Translations under genes and position numbers: made by a program | Assembly (NCBI RefSeq): GCF_026241155.1 | Contig: NZ_JAPFGP010000008.1 | Coordinates: 186,001-250,000, forward strand | Reading direction: 5' to 3' | DNA: 64,000 bases | Source: Paucibacter sp. PLA-PC-4 | GTDB taxonomy: Bacteria; Pseudomonadota; Gammaproteobacteria; Burkholderiales; Burkholderiaceae_C | Part shown: one piece after another, positions 1 through 9,439 of the stretch | Layout of the letters: each line of letters opens with the position of its first letter | Numbering within the stretch: position 1 is the stretch's first letter | The notes under the pieces: model-generated | What the model was told of the DNA's origin: nothing | The model's database searches: none | What the model saw: the letters and a program-made list of their open reading frames with translations, nothing else

Positions 1-1
1 C

Positions 2-646
2 CCCGGCTGCGAGGGACAGGGCATGCGCACCATCGAGATGAGTTTCCTGCCCGATGTGAAGGTGCTCTGCGACCAGTGCCACGGCCAGCGCTTCAATCCC
101 GAGACCCTGGGCGTCAGCTGGCGCGGCAAGAGCATCGGCGACGTTTTGGCGATGGAGGTCGATGAGGCGGTTGAGTTCTTCGCGGCCATGCCCAATATCG
201 CGCACCCGCTGCAATTGCTGAAGGATGTGGGCCTCGGTTATCTGACCCTGGGCCAGCCTTCGCCGACCCTGTCGGGCGGGGAGGCGCAGCGTATCAAGTT
301 GGTGTCCGAGTTGGTCAAGGTGCGCGACGACGTCACGCGCCGCGGCCAGAAGGCGCCGCACACCTTGTATGTGCTGGACGAGCCGACCGTGGGCCTGCAT
401 ATGGCCGATGTCGAGAAACTGATCCGTGTGCTGCACCGGTTGGTGGCCGGCGGGCATTCGGTGGTAGTGATCGAGCATGACCTTGATGTGATCGCTGAAG
501 CCGACTGGGTCATCGACCTGGGCCCTGAGGGTGGCACGGCCGGTGGGCGCATCGTCGTGGCCGGCACGCCGGAGCAGGTGGTGGCGTCGGGCTCGCATTC
601 GGGCCGCGCGCTGGCGCCGGTCTTGCTGCGGGGGCAAGCCGCCTGA
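2..646 (+). CDS. uvrA: UvrA excinuclease ABC subunit A, C-terminal part (5' end outside window)
   Basis: This is the last roughly 214 residues of UvrA, the damage-recognition ATPase of nucleotide excision repair. Visible parts are the end of the zinc-binding module (Cys codons at 8-10, 68-70 and 77-79), the second ABC signature LSGGEAQR near 270-295, Walker B VLDEP near 370-385 and the switch histidine in VVVIEHD near 465-480. The frame is open to the window edge, so the gene starts upstream; the ATG at 23 is internal. It ends with TGA at 644-646, facing the next gene head-on. Confidence 0.97.
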   Translation, partial: PGCEGQGMRTIEMSFLPDVKVLCDQCHGQRFNPETLGVSWRGKSIGDVLAMEVDEAVEFFAAMPNIAHPLQLLKDVGLGYLTLGQPSPTLSGGEAQRIKLVSELVKVRDDVTRRGQKAPHTLYVLDEPTVGLHMADVEKLIRVLHRLVAGGHSVVVIEHDLDVIAEADWVIDLGPEGGTAGGRIVVAGTPEQVVASGSHSGRALAPVLLRGQAA

Positions 647-650
647 AGCG

Positions 651-950
651 CTAATGCGGTTTGCGCGGTTTGTCGAACTGCTTGGGGCGGTAGACGTTGC
701 CGTCCCACTGGCCGCGGTCGGTGTCGGGGGCGCTGCGCTTGGCGCGGCTGATGGCTTCCATCGCGGCTTCGTGCGCGGCACGGCGGCGTTCGCGGGCATC
801 GAAAGGGCTGATGGCGCGTTTTGAGATCCAGCGCCAGCTCTTGGCCCACCAGGCTTCCATGCGCAGCTGATGGCGCCGGCTCAAGCACATGTGCAAGGTC
901 AGCACGAGGCAGATCGCGAGGCCGAGGCTGGCAAAGATCTTGACGAGCAT
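651..950 (-). CDS. Small conserved-type membrane-anchored protein, function unknown
   Basis: A 99-residue protein with one N-terminal hydrophobic segment (about residues 2-24), followed by a strongly basic, tryptophan-containing region (AWWAKSWRW) and a charged Arg/Ala-rich helix. I do not recognise a named domain. The ATG at 950 was preferred over an upstream TTG at 971 because neither has a clear ribosome site and the ATG puts the hydrophobic segment at the N-terminus. It converges with uvrA four bases away and diverges from the peptidase gene at 1103. Most likely an inner-membrane protein with a cytoplasmic tail. Confidence 0.6.
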   Translation of the reverse strand: MLVKIFASLGLAICLVLTLHMCLSRRHQLRMEAWWAKSWRWISKRAISPFDARERRRAAHEAAMEAISRAKRSAPDTDRGQWDGNVYRPKQFDKPRKPH

Positions 951-971
951 GAGGCGGGCGGGTGGACCCAA

Positions 972-1102
972 GACGGGTAGTGCGGATATTAACTGAGAGA
1001 CCTGCTGCCGCGCGCGCTTTGTCGATGTCTGGCGGCGGCAGCCGGGCCGCGCAACCCTAGAATCCCCCCCGCCCGAAGCACGGGCTGGTCGGAGTTAACG
1101 AT
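972..1102. promoter_or_regulatory. Divergent intergenic region upstream of the S9 peptidase
   Basis: This 131-base spacer separates two divergent genes and must hold both start signals. It contains a run of seven C residues at about 1065-1071. I could not identify convincing -35/-10 pairs or an operator by eye. Confidence 0.3.
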
Positions 1103-3775
1103 TTGGCACGCTGGAAGTTCCTCTCTGTGGCTGCCGCCTTGCTGGCCGCGCTGTCCCTTAGCGCCAGCCCGCAGCCGGTGCTGGCCCAGAACCCGTCGGT
1201 GTTGACGCTGGAGTCGCTGTTTCGCGACAAGCCCTACCGGGGCGAGCCGGCCCGCGAGCTGGCCTTCAGCCGCAGCGGCCGCTATCTGGCGTATCTGTGG
1301 AATCCGCATGGCGAGCCCGGTAGCGATCTTTATGTGCATGACACGCGCAGCGGCAAGACGCTGCGCCTGACCTCGCCGGCGCTGATGCGGGACTACGAGG
1401 CGCCAGAGGATTTGGAACGATTCGAGAAGAAGCGCCTGCAGCGCGAGCGCGAGCAGGCCGAGCGCCAGGCCCGCGAGGAAGCCCAGTCTGCCTACCTGCG
1501 CGGCGAGGCGGTCGACCTGGCGCAGTGGGAAGTCGAGCAGATCGCGGCCCTGAAGCTGGAATTCGCCGAGAAGAACAAACGCGAGGACGCGCAGAAGTCC
1601 GCCGAAAAGGCCGAGGCCGACGCCGAGAAGCGCGCCGCCGAGGCCCTGGCCGCGCGGCGTGCCGGCAAGCCGGTGACGACCGCGCCGGCCGCCGCGCCGG
1701 CCAGTGCCGCGGCCTCGGCGCCTGAGAAGGAAAAGGAACTCTGGGAATGGCGCGACGAGCTGAAGAAGAAGCTCGCCAAGGACAAGCTCAAGCCGACTGA
1801 CCTTTATCCCGGCGTCAGCGAGCTCGTCTGGGCGCGTCAGCGCGATGAGCTGATCTTCCAGTACCGCGGCGGCTTGTTCCGCTGGCAGGCCAACGGCAAC
1901 CGCGTCACGTCCTTGCTGGGCACGCAGCGCCAGCTGCGCATCGTGGCCTACACGCCCGACGACCAGGGTTTTGTCTATATGGACGAGAGCCGGGTGCTGC
2001 GTGCGCGCTTTGCCGGCATGGCTGTGCAGGTGATCAACCGCGAACTGATCCATGCTGATGAGGACGAGGCGGCAAAGAAATACCGCATTGAGTCCACCGT
2101 GCTCAGCGAGGATGGCCGCTGGATGTCGCTCTTGGCGCGCGCGCCGCTGGTGCCGCCTGCCGGCGGCAGCGGCCCGGCGCCCAAACCCGGCCGCCAAGTT
2201 GAGATCATGAATTACGGCGAGCGCTTCGCGTCGGCCAAGAAAGTCGACCGCGAGGTCTCGGACAACAAGCGCATGCAGCAGCCGCTGGCGCTCTACGTCC
2301 GCCGGGTGCCGGGTCTTGACGGCGCACCGGCGCGCCAGCCGGCACCTGTCTTCACCCAGGCCGGCGGCGACGGCTGGTTTGAGATCAGCCCGGTGGCCTG
2401 GTCCCGCGACGGCAGCCACTACGCCTTCGCTACATGGGAGCGCGAGAAAGAGCTGCTGCGCGTCTACCTGGGCCGCGCCGAAGAGGGTACCAAGCCGGAC
2501 ATCGTGATCGAGCGGCGCGGCGACGTGCACCATGAGCTGGTCAATGTGTTCTCACCGCGCTTCACGCCGGACGGCAAGCGGCTGATCGCGCTGCTGTCCG
2601 ACAATGACTTCCGCCAGCCCTGGGCCTGGGACATCGCGTCGCGCCAGCTCAAACCCCTGCTCAAGGGCGAGTTCGAGGCGCATCAGGTGCTGGGTTTCAC
2701 GCCGGACAGCCGCGCGATGTTTGTCGCGGCCAACCGCGACGATGCGGCCGCGATGAACCTCTACAAAGTCGAGTTGGCCGACGGCGCAATGCAAGCGCTG
2801 GGTGCAGCGCCCGACTATCACCGCAATGCCGTGGTCTCGCAGGACGGCCGCTGGCTGGCCGCCAACGCCGGTCACTGGGCTCAGCGTCCCGAACTGAAGC
2901 TGATCTCCACGTTTCAGGGCCAGCCATCGCGAGTGCTGACCCAGAGCCATGACCCGGCTTGGGCCCAGGTGGACCGCTTGCGGCCCGAGCGTTTGAGCTT
3001 CAAGAATCGCTATGGCGACAGCATTGCGGCTTATGTGTTCAAGCCGTCTGGGTGGCAGGGCAGCGATCGCCGCCCGGCCGTGATCTACACCTATGGCGGC
3101 CCGCTGAACGATCGCCATTTGGTCGAGACCGACAGCTTCCAGCCGACAGGTTATCTGTTCGCGATGTACATGGCTGTGCGCCACGGCTATGTAATGGTGA
3201 CGGTGGACCCACGCGGCCATTCCAACTACGGCGGCCGCTTCGCCGGCGCCAACTGGGAGCAGCCGGGCCAGCCTCAGACCGAGGACCTGGAGGACCTGCA
3301 CCGCCATATGGTTGCGAAGCTTGGCGTCGATCCGGCGCGCGTGGGCTTGAACGGCTGGAGCTTTGGCGGCTTCCAGACCCAGTACACGATGTACACCAAG
3401 CCTGACTTGTTCGCCGCTGGCATTGCCGGCGCCGGTCCGACCGAATGGGAGAACTACAACAGCTGGTACAGCGGTCGCACCATCGGCCCGGTGGACCGCA
3501 AGAAGCCGGTGCTGCGCAAGTACTCGCTGCTGCCACTGGCCAAGGGTCTGAAGAAACCGCTGCTGCTGGTGCACGGTATGCTGGACCCGAATGTGCTGTA
3601 CCAGGACACAGTCAATGTCTACCGAGCCCTGATGGAGGCCGGCAAGCAGCCCCTGGTCGATCTTTTCCTTGACCCCGATGGCGAGCACGCCATGGGCGGC
3701 GCGGTCAAGACCGTCGGCTTGCACCGCAAGTACGAGGCCTTCTGGCTGCAGCAGCTGGGCCGCGCCCAGCCCTGA
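1103..3775 (+). CDS. S9-family prolyl oligopeptidase / dipeptidyl-peptidase-like enzyme, exported
   Basis: An 890-residue serine peptidase starting at TTG 1103. Residues 1-28 form a Sec signal peptide ending PVLAQ, so it should act in the periplasm. A beta-propeller-like region is followed by a C-terminal alpha/beta-hydrolase domain. The inferred triad is Ser753 in GWSFGG, Asp828 in MLDPN and His862 in GEHAMG; family members cleave peptides after proline or related residues. Unusual for the family is a long charged insertion at about residues 99-230, rich in Glu, Lys, Arg and Ala and including an Ala/Pro linker, which looks like a coiled coil. It converges with the UPF0149 gene. Substrate is unknown. 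Confidence 0.9.
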   Translation: MARWKFLSVAAALLAALSLSASPQPVLAQNPSVLTLESLFRDKPYRGEPARELAFSRSGRYLAYLWNPHGEPGSDLYVHDTRSGKTLRLTSPALMRDYEAPEDLERFEKKRLQREREQAERQAREEAQSAYLRGEAVDLAQWEVEQIAALKLEFAEKNKREDAQKSAEKAEADAEKRAAEALAARRAGKPVTTAPAAAPASAAASAPEKEKELWEWRDELKKKLAKDKLKPTDLYPGVSELVWARQRDELIFQYRGGLFRWQANGNRVTSLLGTQRQLRIVAYTPDDQGFVYMDESRVLRARFAGMAVQVINRELIHADEDEAAKKYRIESTVLSEDGRWMSLLARAPLVPPAGGSGPAPKPGRQVEIMNYGERFASAKKVDREVSDNKRMQQPLALYVRRVPGLDGAPARQPAPVFTQAGGDGWFEISPVAWSRDGSHYAFATWEREKELLRVYLGRAEEGTKPDIVIERRGDVHHELVNVFSPRFTPDGKRLIALLSDNDFRQPWAWDIASRQLKPLLKGEFEAHQVLGFTPDSRAMFVAANRDDAAAMNLYKVELADGAMQALGAAPDYHRNAVVSQDGRWLAANAGHWAQRPELKLISTFQGQPSRVLTQSHDPAWAQVDRLRPERLSFKNRYGDSIAAYVFKPSGWQGSDRRPAVIYTYGGPLNDRHLVETDSFQPTGYLFAMYMAVRHGYVMVTVDPRGHSNYGGRFAGANWEQPGQPQTEDLEDLHRHMVAKLGVDPARVGLNGWSFGGFQTQYTMYTKPDLFAAGIAGAGPTEWENYNSWYSGRTIGPVDRKKPVLRKYSLLPLAKGLKKPLLLVHGMLDPNVLYQDTVNVYRALMEAGKQPLVDLFLDPDGEHAMGGAVKTVGLHRKYEAFWLQQLGRAQP

Positions 3776-3787
3776 GCATGGCTCAGG
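3771..3787. terminator. Short inverted repeat at the convergent end of two genes
   Basis: Seven-base arms CCTGAGC (3771-3777) and GCTCAGG (3781-3787) flank a 3-base loop, with the peptidase stop codon inside the left arm. It sits between two converging genes, so it may help stop transcription both ways. There is no T run, so this is a weak call. Confidence 0.35.
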
Positions 3788-4421
3788 AGGCCTGTCGCGA
3801 GGCCAGCAGCTGTAGAACGTTGTCCGGCACCGCGCGGCTCAGCGCGTCGCGCTGCTGCGGGTCGGCCAGGCGGGCGGCGTCGAGTTCGCTGAGTTGCGAT
3901 TCCTCGCTGCCCAGCAGCGTGACGGGCTCCAGCAGCGCAGCGGTCTCGGCGTTCTCGAACAATGGCTTCCAGGCGCCGGGCGCCAGGTCGACCGCGCTGA
4001 GAAAGCCCAGCGACCAGTCGCCGGCATCGGTCAGGTCCTGCTCATCCACTTCGGCGATGCTGAAGATCGGCTCCCAGGCCTCGGGGCGCGTGGCGGCCAG
4101 CTCCCACTGATGGGCGATGGCGCGCAGATGTCGCAGCACGAGCAGCATCACACGTTTTTTCTGCTTGCCGCTGACGAAGGGCCAGGTGTCGGGCTGGCCT
4201 TCCTCGCCGTCGCCGCCCCAGACCAGGGGCAGCCAGTCTGAGCCGGGCAGCTCGGCCAGTGGCTGCGGGCTCAGCAGCAGGCCGGACAGGTAGCCGTCCA
4301 GCGCCTCGATATTCATCGCGCCGTCGCTTGGCAGCCGGGACAGCATGTCATCCAGCGTCGACAGCTCCTCGTCGGAGAGGGGCAGGTTGTCGGACTGGGG
4401 GTTGTATTGGGGGTATTCCAT
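3783..4421 (-). CDS. UPF0149 / YecA-YgfB family protein
   Basis: A 212-residue acidic, Trp- and Leu-rich protein of the UPF0149 type, recognised from the N-terminal pattern LSDEELSTLDDML, then MNIEALDGYLSGLL and the central PLVWGGDGE region. Family members are soluble and mostly uncharacterised; E. coli YgfB has been linked to gene regulation. The SEC-C metal-binding tail found in some YecA proteins is not present. It lies 20-odd bases from a second same-strand small gene and may share its transcript. Role here is unknown. Confidence 0.75.
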   Translation of the reverse strand: MEYPQYNPQSDNLPLSDEELSTLDDMLSRLPSDGAMNIEALDGYLSGLLLSPQPLAELPGSDWLPLVWGGDGEEGQPDTWPFVSGKQKKRVMLLVLRHLRAIAHQWELAATRPEAWEPIFSIAEVDEQDLTDAGDWSLGFLSAVDLAPGAWKPLFENAETAALLEPVTLLGSEESQLSELDAARLADPQQRDALSRAVPDNVLQLLASRQAS

Positions 4422-4444
4422 CGCCCGATTGTCGCCGTTGTGGT

Positions 4445-4672
4445 TCAGAAGCGGCTCTTGGCCTTCTTGCCGTCGAATTCGGCCAGCTGGGCCTTCAGCA
4501 AGGCCATCAGCACTCGGGCGTTGGCCTCGGTCATGCTGATCAGGCTGCTGGGCTCGATCCCGTCGACCGGGGCTTTGGGCGTCACCAGTGCATCGACCTT
4601 GAACACCATCAGGCCGTTGATGGTGTTGGAGGCGGCTTTGAACTTCTGGATCTCGACATTGTGGATTTTCAT
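4445..4672 (-). CDS. Small conserved-type protein, function unknown
   Basis: A 75-residue protein beginning MKIHNVEIQKFK. The ATG at 4672 is preceded by GAGG eight bases upstream, whereas the in-frame ATG at 4696 adds only eight residues and has no such site. It looks like a mixed alpha/beta soluble domain with an exposed Lys-rich C-terminus (GKKAKSRF). I recognise no motif. It is transcribed toward the UPF0149 gene with a 23-base gap, so the two are plausibly co-transcribed. Confidence 0.6.
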   Translation of the reverse strand: MKIHNVEIQKFKAASNTINGLMVFKVDALVTPKAPVDGIEPSSLISMTEANARVLMALLKAQLAEFDGKKAKSRF

Positions 4673-4747
4673 GCGGCCATCCTCGTGAATCTGCAAAAAC
4701 GCGGACCGGTATTAGACCTCAGCGCTTGCCGCTACATTCCAACAGCT

Positions 4748-5665
4748 ATGCGAACCGATAACAACAGCCTGCGATCACCGCTTCAGCAACAACAGGCGGA
4801 TCGCCTGGGTCGGCCGCTGTCGGGCTGGCGCCTGAAGGTCTACACCGTCATCTTCGAGGCCGATACGCGCGCCGGCCGTGCCTTCGACATGGCGCTGATC
4901 GCGCTGGTGCTGGCCAGCATCGCGGTGGTGATGCTGGAGAGCGTCGCGCCGATCAAGGCGCGCTGGGGTGGACTGTTCCGTGTGCTGGAGTTCGTCTTCA
5001 CCGCGCTGTTCACGATCGAGTATGTGCTGCGTCTGGTCTGCGTGCGCCATCCTTGGCGCTATGCGCGCAGCTTCTACGGCATTGTCGATCTGCTGGCCGT
5101 GCTGCCCACCTATTTGGCGCTGTTCGCGCCGCAGCTGTACTTCTTGGTCGATGTGCGGGTGCTGCGCCTGCTGCGGGTGTTCCGAATTTTCAAGCTGGGT
5201 GCCTATGTGGCCGAGTATGCGATGCTGGCCCATGCACTGCGCGCCAGCGCGCGCAAGATCCTGGTGTTCCTGTCAGTGGTGCTGATGGTGGTGCTGATAC
5301 TCGGCACAGTGATGTATGTGGTCGAGGGCCCGGGAAACGGCTTCACCAGCATCCCGACCAGCCTCTACTGGGCCATCTCCACCATCACGACGGTGGGCTT
5401 CGGCGACATCACGCCCAAGACCGATCTGGGCCGCGCGATCGCCTCGCTGATGATGCTACTGGGCTGGGGCGTGCTGGCCGTGCCGACCGGCATCGTCACC
5501 GCCGAGATGACGGCCCAGCGCCACGGCCGGCCGACGACGACGCGCAGCTGCCATGACTGCCTCAGCGAGGGACATCTGCCCGAGGCGCGCTTTTGCCGCG
5601 ATTGCGGCGCCGAGCTGCCGCCCTACCTGCACGATGTGCCGGGCGGCAGCGAACTCAAGACTTGA
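4748..5665 (+). CDS. Voltage-gated-type potassium channel with C-terminal zinc ribbon
   Basis: A 305-residue integral membrane protein with six hydrophobic segments of the Kv type. It has an Arg-rich S4 ([14 protein letters not shown]), a pore helix and the K+ selectivity filter TVGFGD at residues 215-220. After S6 comes a cytoplasmic tail with four cysteines, Cys268/Cys271 and Cys283/Cys286, spaced like a zinc ribbon. Bacterial Kv channels usually lack this tail, so it may be a metal- or redox-sensing or assembly module (inference). The start ATG has only a weak ribosome site. The 3' end overlaps the convergent DUF808 gene by 11 bases. Confidence 0.9.
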   Translation: MRTDNNSLRSPLQQQQADRLGRPLSGWRLKVYTVIFEADTRAGRAFDMALIALVLASIAVVMLESVAPIKARWGGLFRVLEFVFTALFTIEYVLRLVCVRHPWRYARSFYGIVDLLAVLPTYLALFAPQLYFLVDVRVLRLLRVFRIFKLGAYVAEYAMLAHALRASARKILVFLSVVLMVVLILGTVMYVVEGPGNGFTSIPTSLYWAISTITTVGFGDITPKTDLGRAIASLMMLLGWGVLAVPTGIVTAEMTAQRHGRPTTTRSCHDCLSEGHLPEARFCRDCGAELPPYLHDVPGGSELKT

Positions 5666-6572
5666 CCCCGCGCCAGAGTTTCTGAACGCCACTGACCAGA
5701 CCCAGCGCGACCAGGCCGGCGACGATGCCCACGACGGCATCGGCCAGCAGACCCAGCAGGCCCTGGATGAAGCCGTTGCCGCTGATGCCTTGCACCGCAT
5801 GATGGATCAGGTCGTGGGCACCCGGGATGCCGTGCGTCAGGATGCCGCCGCCGACCAGGAACATCGCCGCCGTGCCGGCCACCGACAAGGCCTTCATCAG
5901 CCAGGGCGCAGCCGCCAGTATCAGCGCGCCCAGCCGCTGCTGCAAGGCACCGGCCTGACGGCTCAGATAGAGCCCGGCATCATCGAGCTTGACGATGCCG
6001 GCCACTAAGCCGTAGACGCCCACCGTCATGAGCACGGCGATGGTGCTGAGCACCAGCACCCGGGTCGTGAAGTCGCTGGCCGCGACCGTGCCCAGCGTGA
6101 TTGCGATGATCTCGGCCGACAGAATGAAGTCGGTGCGCACGGCCCCCTTGATCTTGTCGCGCTCTAGTGCCACCAGGTCGATGGCCGGGTTCTTGACGGC
6201 CTCGCTGAGCGCTTGCTCGTGAGCGGCATCCTCGGCACTGTGCAGAAACTTGTGGGCCAGTTTTTCGACCCCCTCGAAGCACAGAAAGGCACCGCCCAGC
6301 ATCAGCAGTGGCGTCACGGCCCATGGTGCCCAGGCGCTGATGGCCAGCGCCGCCGGTACCAGGATCAGCTTGTTGATGAAGCTGCCCTTGGCGACGGCCC
6401 AGACCACCGGGAGCTCGCGCTCCGCAGCAACACCTGTCACCTGCTGGGCATTCAGCGCCAGATCGTCGCCAAGCACGCCGCTGGTCTTCTTGGCGGCGAG
6501 CTTGCTGAGCACGGCCACATCGTCGAGCACCGTGGTGATGTCATCGAGCAGGGCAAGCAGACTGGAGGCCAT
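5655..6572 (-). CDS. DUF808 (YedI-like) inner-membrane protein
   Basis: A 305-residue multi-pass membrane protein matching the DUF808/YedI family: N-terminal [12 protein letters not shown], the [18 protein letters not shown] segment, and [11 protein letters not shown] after the second hydrophobic stretch, then several more transmembrane helices. Function of the family is not established. It overlaps the channel gene tail-to-tail by 11 bases. It is divergent from the transposase-like gene at 6698. Confidence 0.85.
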   Translation of the reverse strand: MASSLLALLDDITTVLDDVAVLSKLAAKKTSGVLGDDLALNAQQVTGVAAERELPVVWAVAKGSFINKLILVPAALAISAWAPWAVTPLLMLGGAFLCFEGVEKLAHKFLHSAEDAAHEQALSEAVKNPAIDLVALERDKIKGAVRTDFILSAEIIAITLGTVAASDFTTRVLVLSTIAVLMTVGVYGLVAGIVKLDDAGLYLSRQAGALQQRLGALILAAAPWLMKALSVAGTAAMFLVGGGILTHGIPGAHDLIHHAVQGISGNGFIQGLLGLLADAVVGIVAGLVALGLVSGVQKLWRGVKS

Positions 6573-6697
6573 AGGTGGGTTCGGTCGCGGTGGTCAGGCC
6601 GAGTTTGTACCTCAAACAACGGACGTGCCGGTCGGCGGCGGGCCTCGACAACGGGGTCAGGCCTTGCCTTTTGGGGTTTGATGGCCTAAGTTCCCTC
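6573..6697. promoter_or_regulatory. Spacer upstream of the transposase-like gene
   Basis: This divergent spacer contains GGGGTCAGGCCTTGCCTTTT at 6655-6674, 24 bases before the transposase-like ATG. From memory, similar GGGGTCAG strings occur next to this transposase group in other betaproteobacteria, so it may be a relic of a recognised end. No second copy was noticed on the downstream side. Confidence 0.3.
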
Positions 6698-7564
6698 ATG
6701 GCCAGACCCCCTCGCATCGAATTTGCCGGCGCAGTCTACCTGCTGAGCTCTCATGGCGAGCAGGGCGCGGCGATCTTTCGCGACGACGCCGACCGCAGCA
6801 CCTTGCTGGCGGTGATGGCCCAGGCGGCCCAGCGCTTCGACGCCCAGGTGCTGGCCTACAGCTTTGCGGGCGATGCCTACCAACTGCTGATCTACACCCG
6901 TCAAGCCAATCTCTCGCGCCTGATGCGCCATCTCAACGGTGTCTACACGCAGAGCTTCAACCGCCGCCACGGCGGCACCGGCCCCTTGTTCCAGGGCCGC
7001 TTCAAGGCGGTGCTGGTGGACCGGGAGAGGCTGTTGCTCGATGCCTGCCGCTATGTCGATCTGAGCGTTGAGCGCCTTGGGTTGGTGCGGCGCGGCGTAG
7101 ACTGGCCCTGGCACAGCCTGGGCGCGCACCTGGGCCAGCAGCTGGCGCCGGAATGGCTTGATGTGCAAGGTCTGTTCAGCCATGTGCTCGGCCGCGAGGC
7201 CCGGGGCGTGGCCGACCGCAAGCGAGCCGCCGAGCGCTACGCCAAGTTGTTGGCGGCCGAGCCTGGGCTGGACATCTGGGTCCATCTGCGCCACCAGATC
7301 TTTCTAGGCGACGAGGCCTTTGCCCAGCGCATGCTGGCCCAGGTCGGCGGCGCGGGCCGGGTGGCCAGGTCACCGCGCAAGGCTTTGGCGCCCAAGGCCT
7401 TTGCGCAGTGGCGGCGAGACAGTGCCTCGCGCGAGCAGGCCTTGTACCGCGCCCATACCGAGGGCGGCCTGTCGATGACGGTGCTGGCCGGCGAGCTGGG
7501 TCTTTCGGTGTCGCGCATCAGCCGGCTGATCGCCGGTCACGAGCGCAGTCTGAGTGCATCGTGA
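6698..7564 (+). CDS. REP-associated-type (Y1/IS200-like) transposase homologue lacking the HUH motif
   Basis: A 288-residue protein starting at ATG 6698 ([16 protein letters not shown]). It matches the Y1 transposase group seen as single genomic copies in betaproteobacteria: [34 protein letters not shown], a candidate catalytic tyrosine Tyr119 in CRYVDLS, and a C-terminal helix-turn-helix ([13 protein letters not shown]). Where the family has an Asn-His-x-His metal site, this protein reads Asp59-Ala60-Tyr61-Gln62, so both HUH histidines are gone. The gene is otherwise intact, suggesting a non-catalytic DNA-binding role or a dead copy. It overlaps the next gene by 11 bases. Confidence 0.85.
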   Translation: MARPPRIEFAGAVYLLSSHGEQGAAIFRDDADRSTLLAVMAQAAQRFDAQVLAYSFAGDAYQLLIYTRQANLSRLMRHLNGVYTQSFNRRHGGTGPLFQGRFKAVLVDRERLLLDACRYVDLSVERLGLVRRGVDWPWHSLGAHLGQQLAPEWLDVQGLFSHVLGREARGVADRKRAAERYAKLLAAEPGLDIWVHLRHQIFLGDEAFAQRMLAQVGGAGRVARSPRKALAPKAFAQWRRDSASREQALYRAHTEGGLSMTVLAGELGLSVSRISRLIAGHERSLSAS

Positions 7565-8435
7565 GCTAGTCTTGAGTGCTTCACGCTACAGCGCCTGCGT
7601 GCTCGCCTCGCTGGCCTTTTGGGGCTGCGCTACGCAGGCCGCGCCTTACGAGGGCCCGCTGTTCGATGCCCATCTGCACTACAACGACGAGGCCCAGGGC
7701 CCGCATCCGCTGCCTGATATGCTGGGCCGGATACAGCGCAGCGGCGTGCGCGCCATCGTCGCGAACAGCCGGCCCAACACCGGCACGCTGAGCCTGGCCG
7801 GGGCTGGCGAGGCGACCCGCGCGGCCGGCCTGCGGGTCGTGCCCTTTGTGCGTCTGTACCGCAACCGCGCCGACTACAGCGGCTGGTTTGCCGACCCGAG
7901 CATCTACCAGATGGTGCTGGATGAGCTCAAGCGCGGCACGCCGGCCGGTCCCTATCGCGGCCTGGGCGAGTTCCATCTCTACGACAGCGCCAATGCCGAT
8001 GGCCCGGTGGCACGTCAGTTGATGCAGTTGGCGGGCGAGCGAGGGTTGGTGGTCTTGGCCCATGTCGACGATGCCGCGATCGAAAAGCTGATGGTCCATG
8101 CACCGAAGGCGCGGCTGATCTGGGCCCATACCGGCATTGGCGGCGTGCCGATCACGCGGGTGCGCGAGCTGCTCAAGCGCTACCCGAGCCTGCTGGGCGA
8201 ACTGTCCTACCGGCCCGGCCTGACCGAGAACGGCCGCCTCAGCGCGGACTGGCGGGCCCTGCTGAGCGAGCAGCCCGAGCGCTTCCTGATCGGCTCGGAC
8301 ACCTGGGTCAACCAGCGCTGGCAGCATTACGAAGCCCTGATGAGCGAGGCCCGCCAATGGCTGGGCGAGCTGCCGATCGAAGCTGCGCGCAAGATCGCCT
8401 GGGGCAATGGCGCGGCACTGTTCGGGCTGGAGTAG
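7554..8435 (+). CDS. Amidohydrolase-type TIM-barrel protein, exported
   Basis: A 293-residue protein starting at GTG 7554, inside the end of the transposase-like gene. An N-terminal hydrophobic segment ending WGCATQAA could be a Sec or lipoprotein signal. The mature part opens with [10 protein letters not shown], the HxH strand of metal-dependent amidohydrolases; later it has VLAHVDD, WAHTGIG and the FLIGSDTW strand with a likely metal-ligand Asp. It resembles the amidohydrolase-2/TatD-like groups, but substrate cannot be read from the sequence. It converges with the LysR gene six bases away. Confidence 0.75.
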   Translation: MHRELVLSASRYSACVLASLAFWGCATQAAPYEGPLFDAHLHYNDEAQGPHPLPDMLGRIQRSGVRAIVANSRPNTGTLSLAGAGEATRAAGLRVVPFVRLYRNRADYSGWFADPSIYQMVLDELKRGTPAGPYRGLGEFHLYDSANADGPVARQLMQLAGERGLVVLAHVDDAAIEKLMVHAPKARLIWAHTGIGGVPITRVRELLKRYPSLLGELSYRPGLTENGRLSADWRALLSEQPERFLIGSDTWVNQRWQHYEALMSEARQWLGELPIEAARKIAWGNGAALFGLE

Positions 8436-8441
8436 CTGGGG

Positions 8442-9329
8442 CTAGCTGCCTTGCGCGAGCAGCCATTGGCGCAAGCTGCGCAGCGCTCGCTGCGACTGAC
8501 TGGCGCGGCGGGTGCAGAGCATGTAGCCGCGGCTGATTTGCACCGGCTGCTCAAACGGAACGACGATGCGGCCGGCGGCCAGCTCATCGTCGATCAGGCA
8601 GCGCTGCACGACGGCCACGCCCAGGCCGGAGACGACCGCCTGCACCAGCATCGCCACCTGCTCGAAATCGGCGCTGGGCTTGAGCTGAGCGCCCAGCACA
8701 CCGACCGCTTCCAGCCATTGCCGCCAGTTGTCCGGATAGTTGCTGTGATAGAGCAGGGGCCGGCTTAGCAGATCGGCCGGCTCGCGCAGCGCCTGGCGGC
8801 CACGCAGCTCCTGCGGGCGGCAGATCGGAACAATGTCGCGACCGACGATGTACTCGGCCGTGACTGCGGCCGGCCACAGGTCCTCGCCTGGGCGCAGCCA
8901 GGCGTCGACATCGGGGTCGCCGAAGTCCTCGTCGCGCCGGTAGGGCGCCAGGCTCAAGGCAATCTGCGGATGCAAGGCCTGCCAGTCGGGCAGGCGCGGG
9001 ATCAGCCATTTGGTCGCCAGTGTCGGGGCCACCGAGATGCGCAGCCGTGTCGGCCCCTCGGCTGCGCGCTGCGCCACCGCTGCCGACTCCAGCGTTTGCA
9101 GCGCCGGCTCAATCAGTTCCAGATAGCTACGGCCCACCGGCGTCAGCTCGTTGCCGCGCGGCTGGCGTAGCAGCAGGCTTTGCCCCAGATGCTCTTCGAG
9201 CCGGGCGACGGCGCGGCTGACCGCACCCTGGGTCACGCACAGCAGCTCGGCCGCCTTCGAGAAACTGCCGAGCCGGGCGGTCGCGGCAAAGGCATGCAGT
9301 TCATGCAAAGAGGGGGAGCGGATGCGCAT
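8442..9329 (-). CDS. LysR-family transcriptional regulator (GcvA-like)
   Basis: A 295-residue regulator with a complete N-terminal winged helix-turn-helix (LHAFAATARLGSFSKAAELL, then VTQGAVSRAVARLE at about 30-45) and a C-terminal effector-binding domain. The AVSRAVARLEE type of recognition helix is typical of GcvA/AmpR-like members. It is divergent from the Bug binding-protein gene at 9440 with a 110-base spacer. LysR regulators usually control the divergent neighbour, so the binding protein and its downstream hydrolase are the likely targets (inference). Confidence 0.92.
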   Translation of the reverse strand: MRIRSPSLHELHAFAATARLGSFSKAAELLCVTQGAVSRAVARLEEHLGQSLLLRQPRGNELTPVGRSYLELIEPALQTLESAAVAQRAAEGPTRLRISVAPTLATKWLIPRLPDWQALHPQIALSLAPYRRDEDFGDPDVDAWLRPGEDLWPAAVTAEYIVGRDIVPICRPQELRGRQALREPADLLSRPLLYHSNYPDNWRQWLEAVGVLGAQLKPSADFEQVAMLVQAVVSGLGVAVVQRCLIDDELAAGRIVVPFEQPVQISRGYMLCTRRASQSQRALRSLRQWLLAQGS

Positions 9330-9439
9330 GGCCGGATTTTGCTATGAGTGTTGCGCATGCCTGCGTGAGAAATTGTCGCCTCATGCGCAGATCGCAGGTC
9401 AGAGAATCGCGGCTCTTGTTCAACACCTCAGCCCCTCCC

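Noticed and set aside
1103..3724. Long minus-strand open frames opposite the S9 peptidase gene (989-2533, 2552-3724)
   Set aside because: They are by-products of high-G+C codon bias; the plus-strand protein has a signal peptide and full catalytic motifs.
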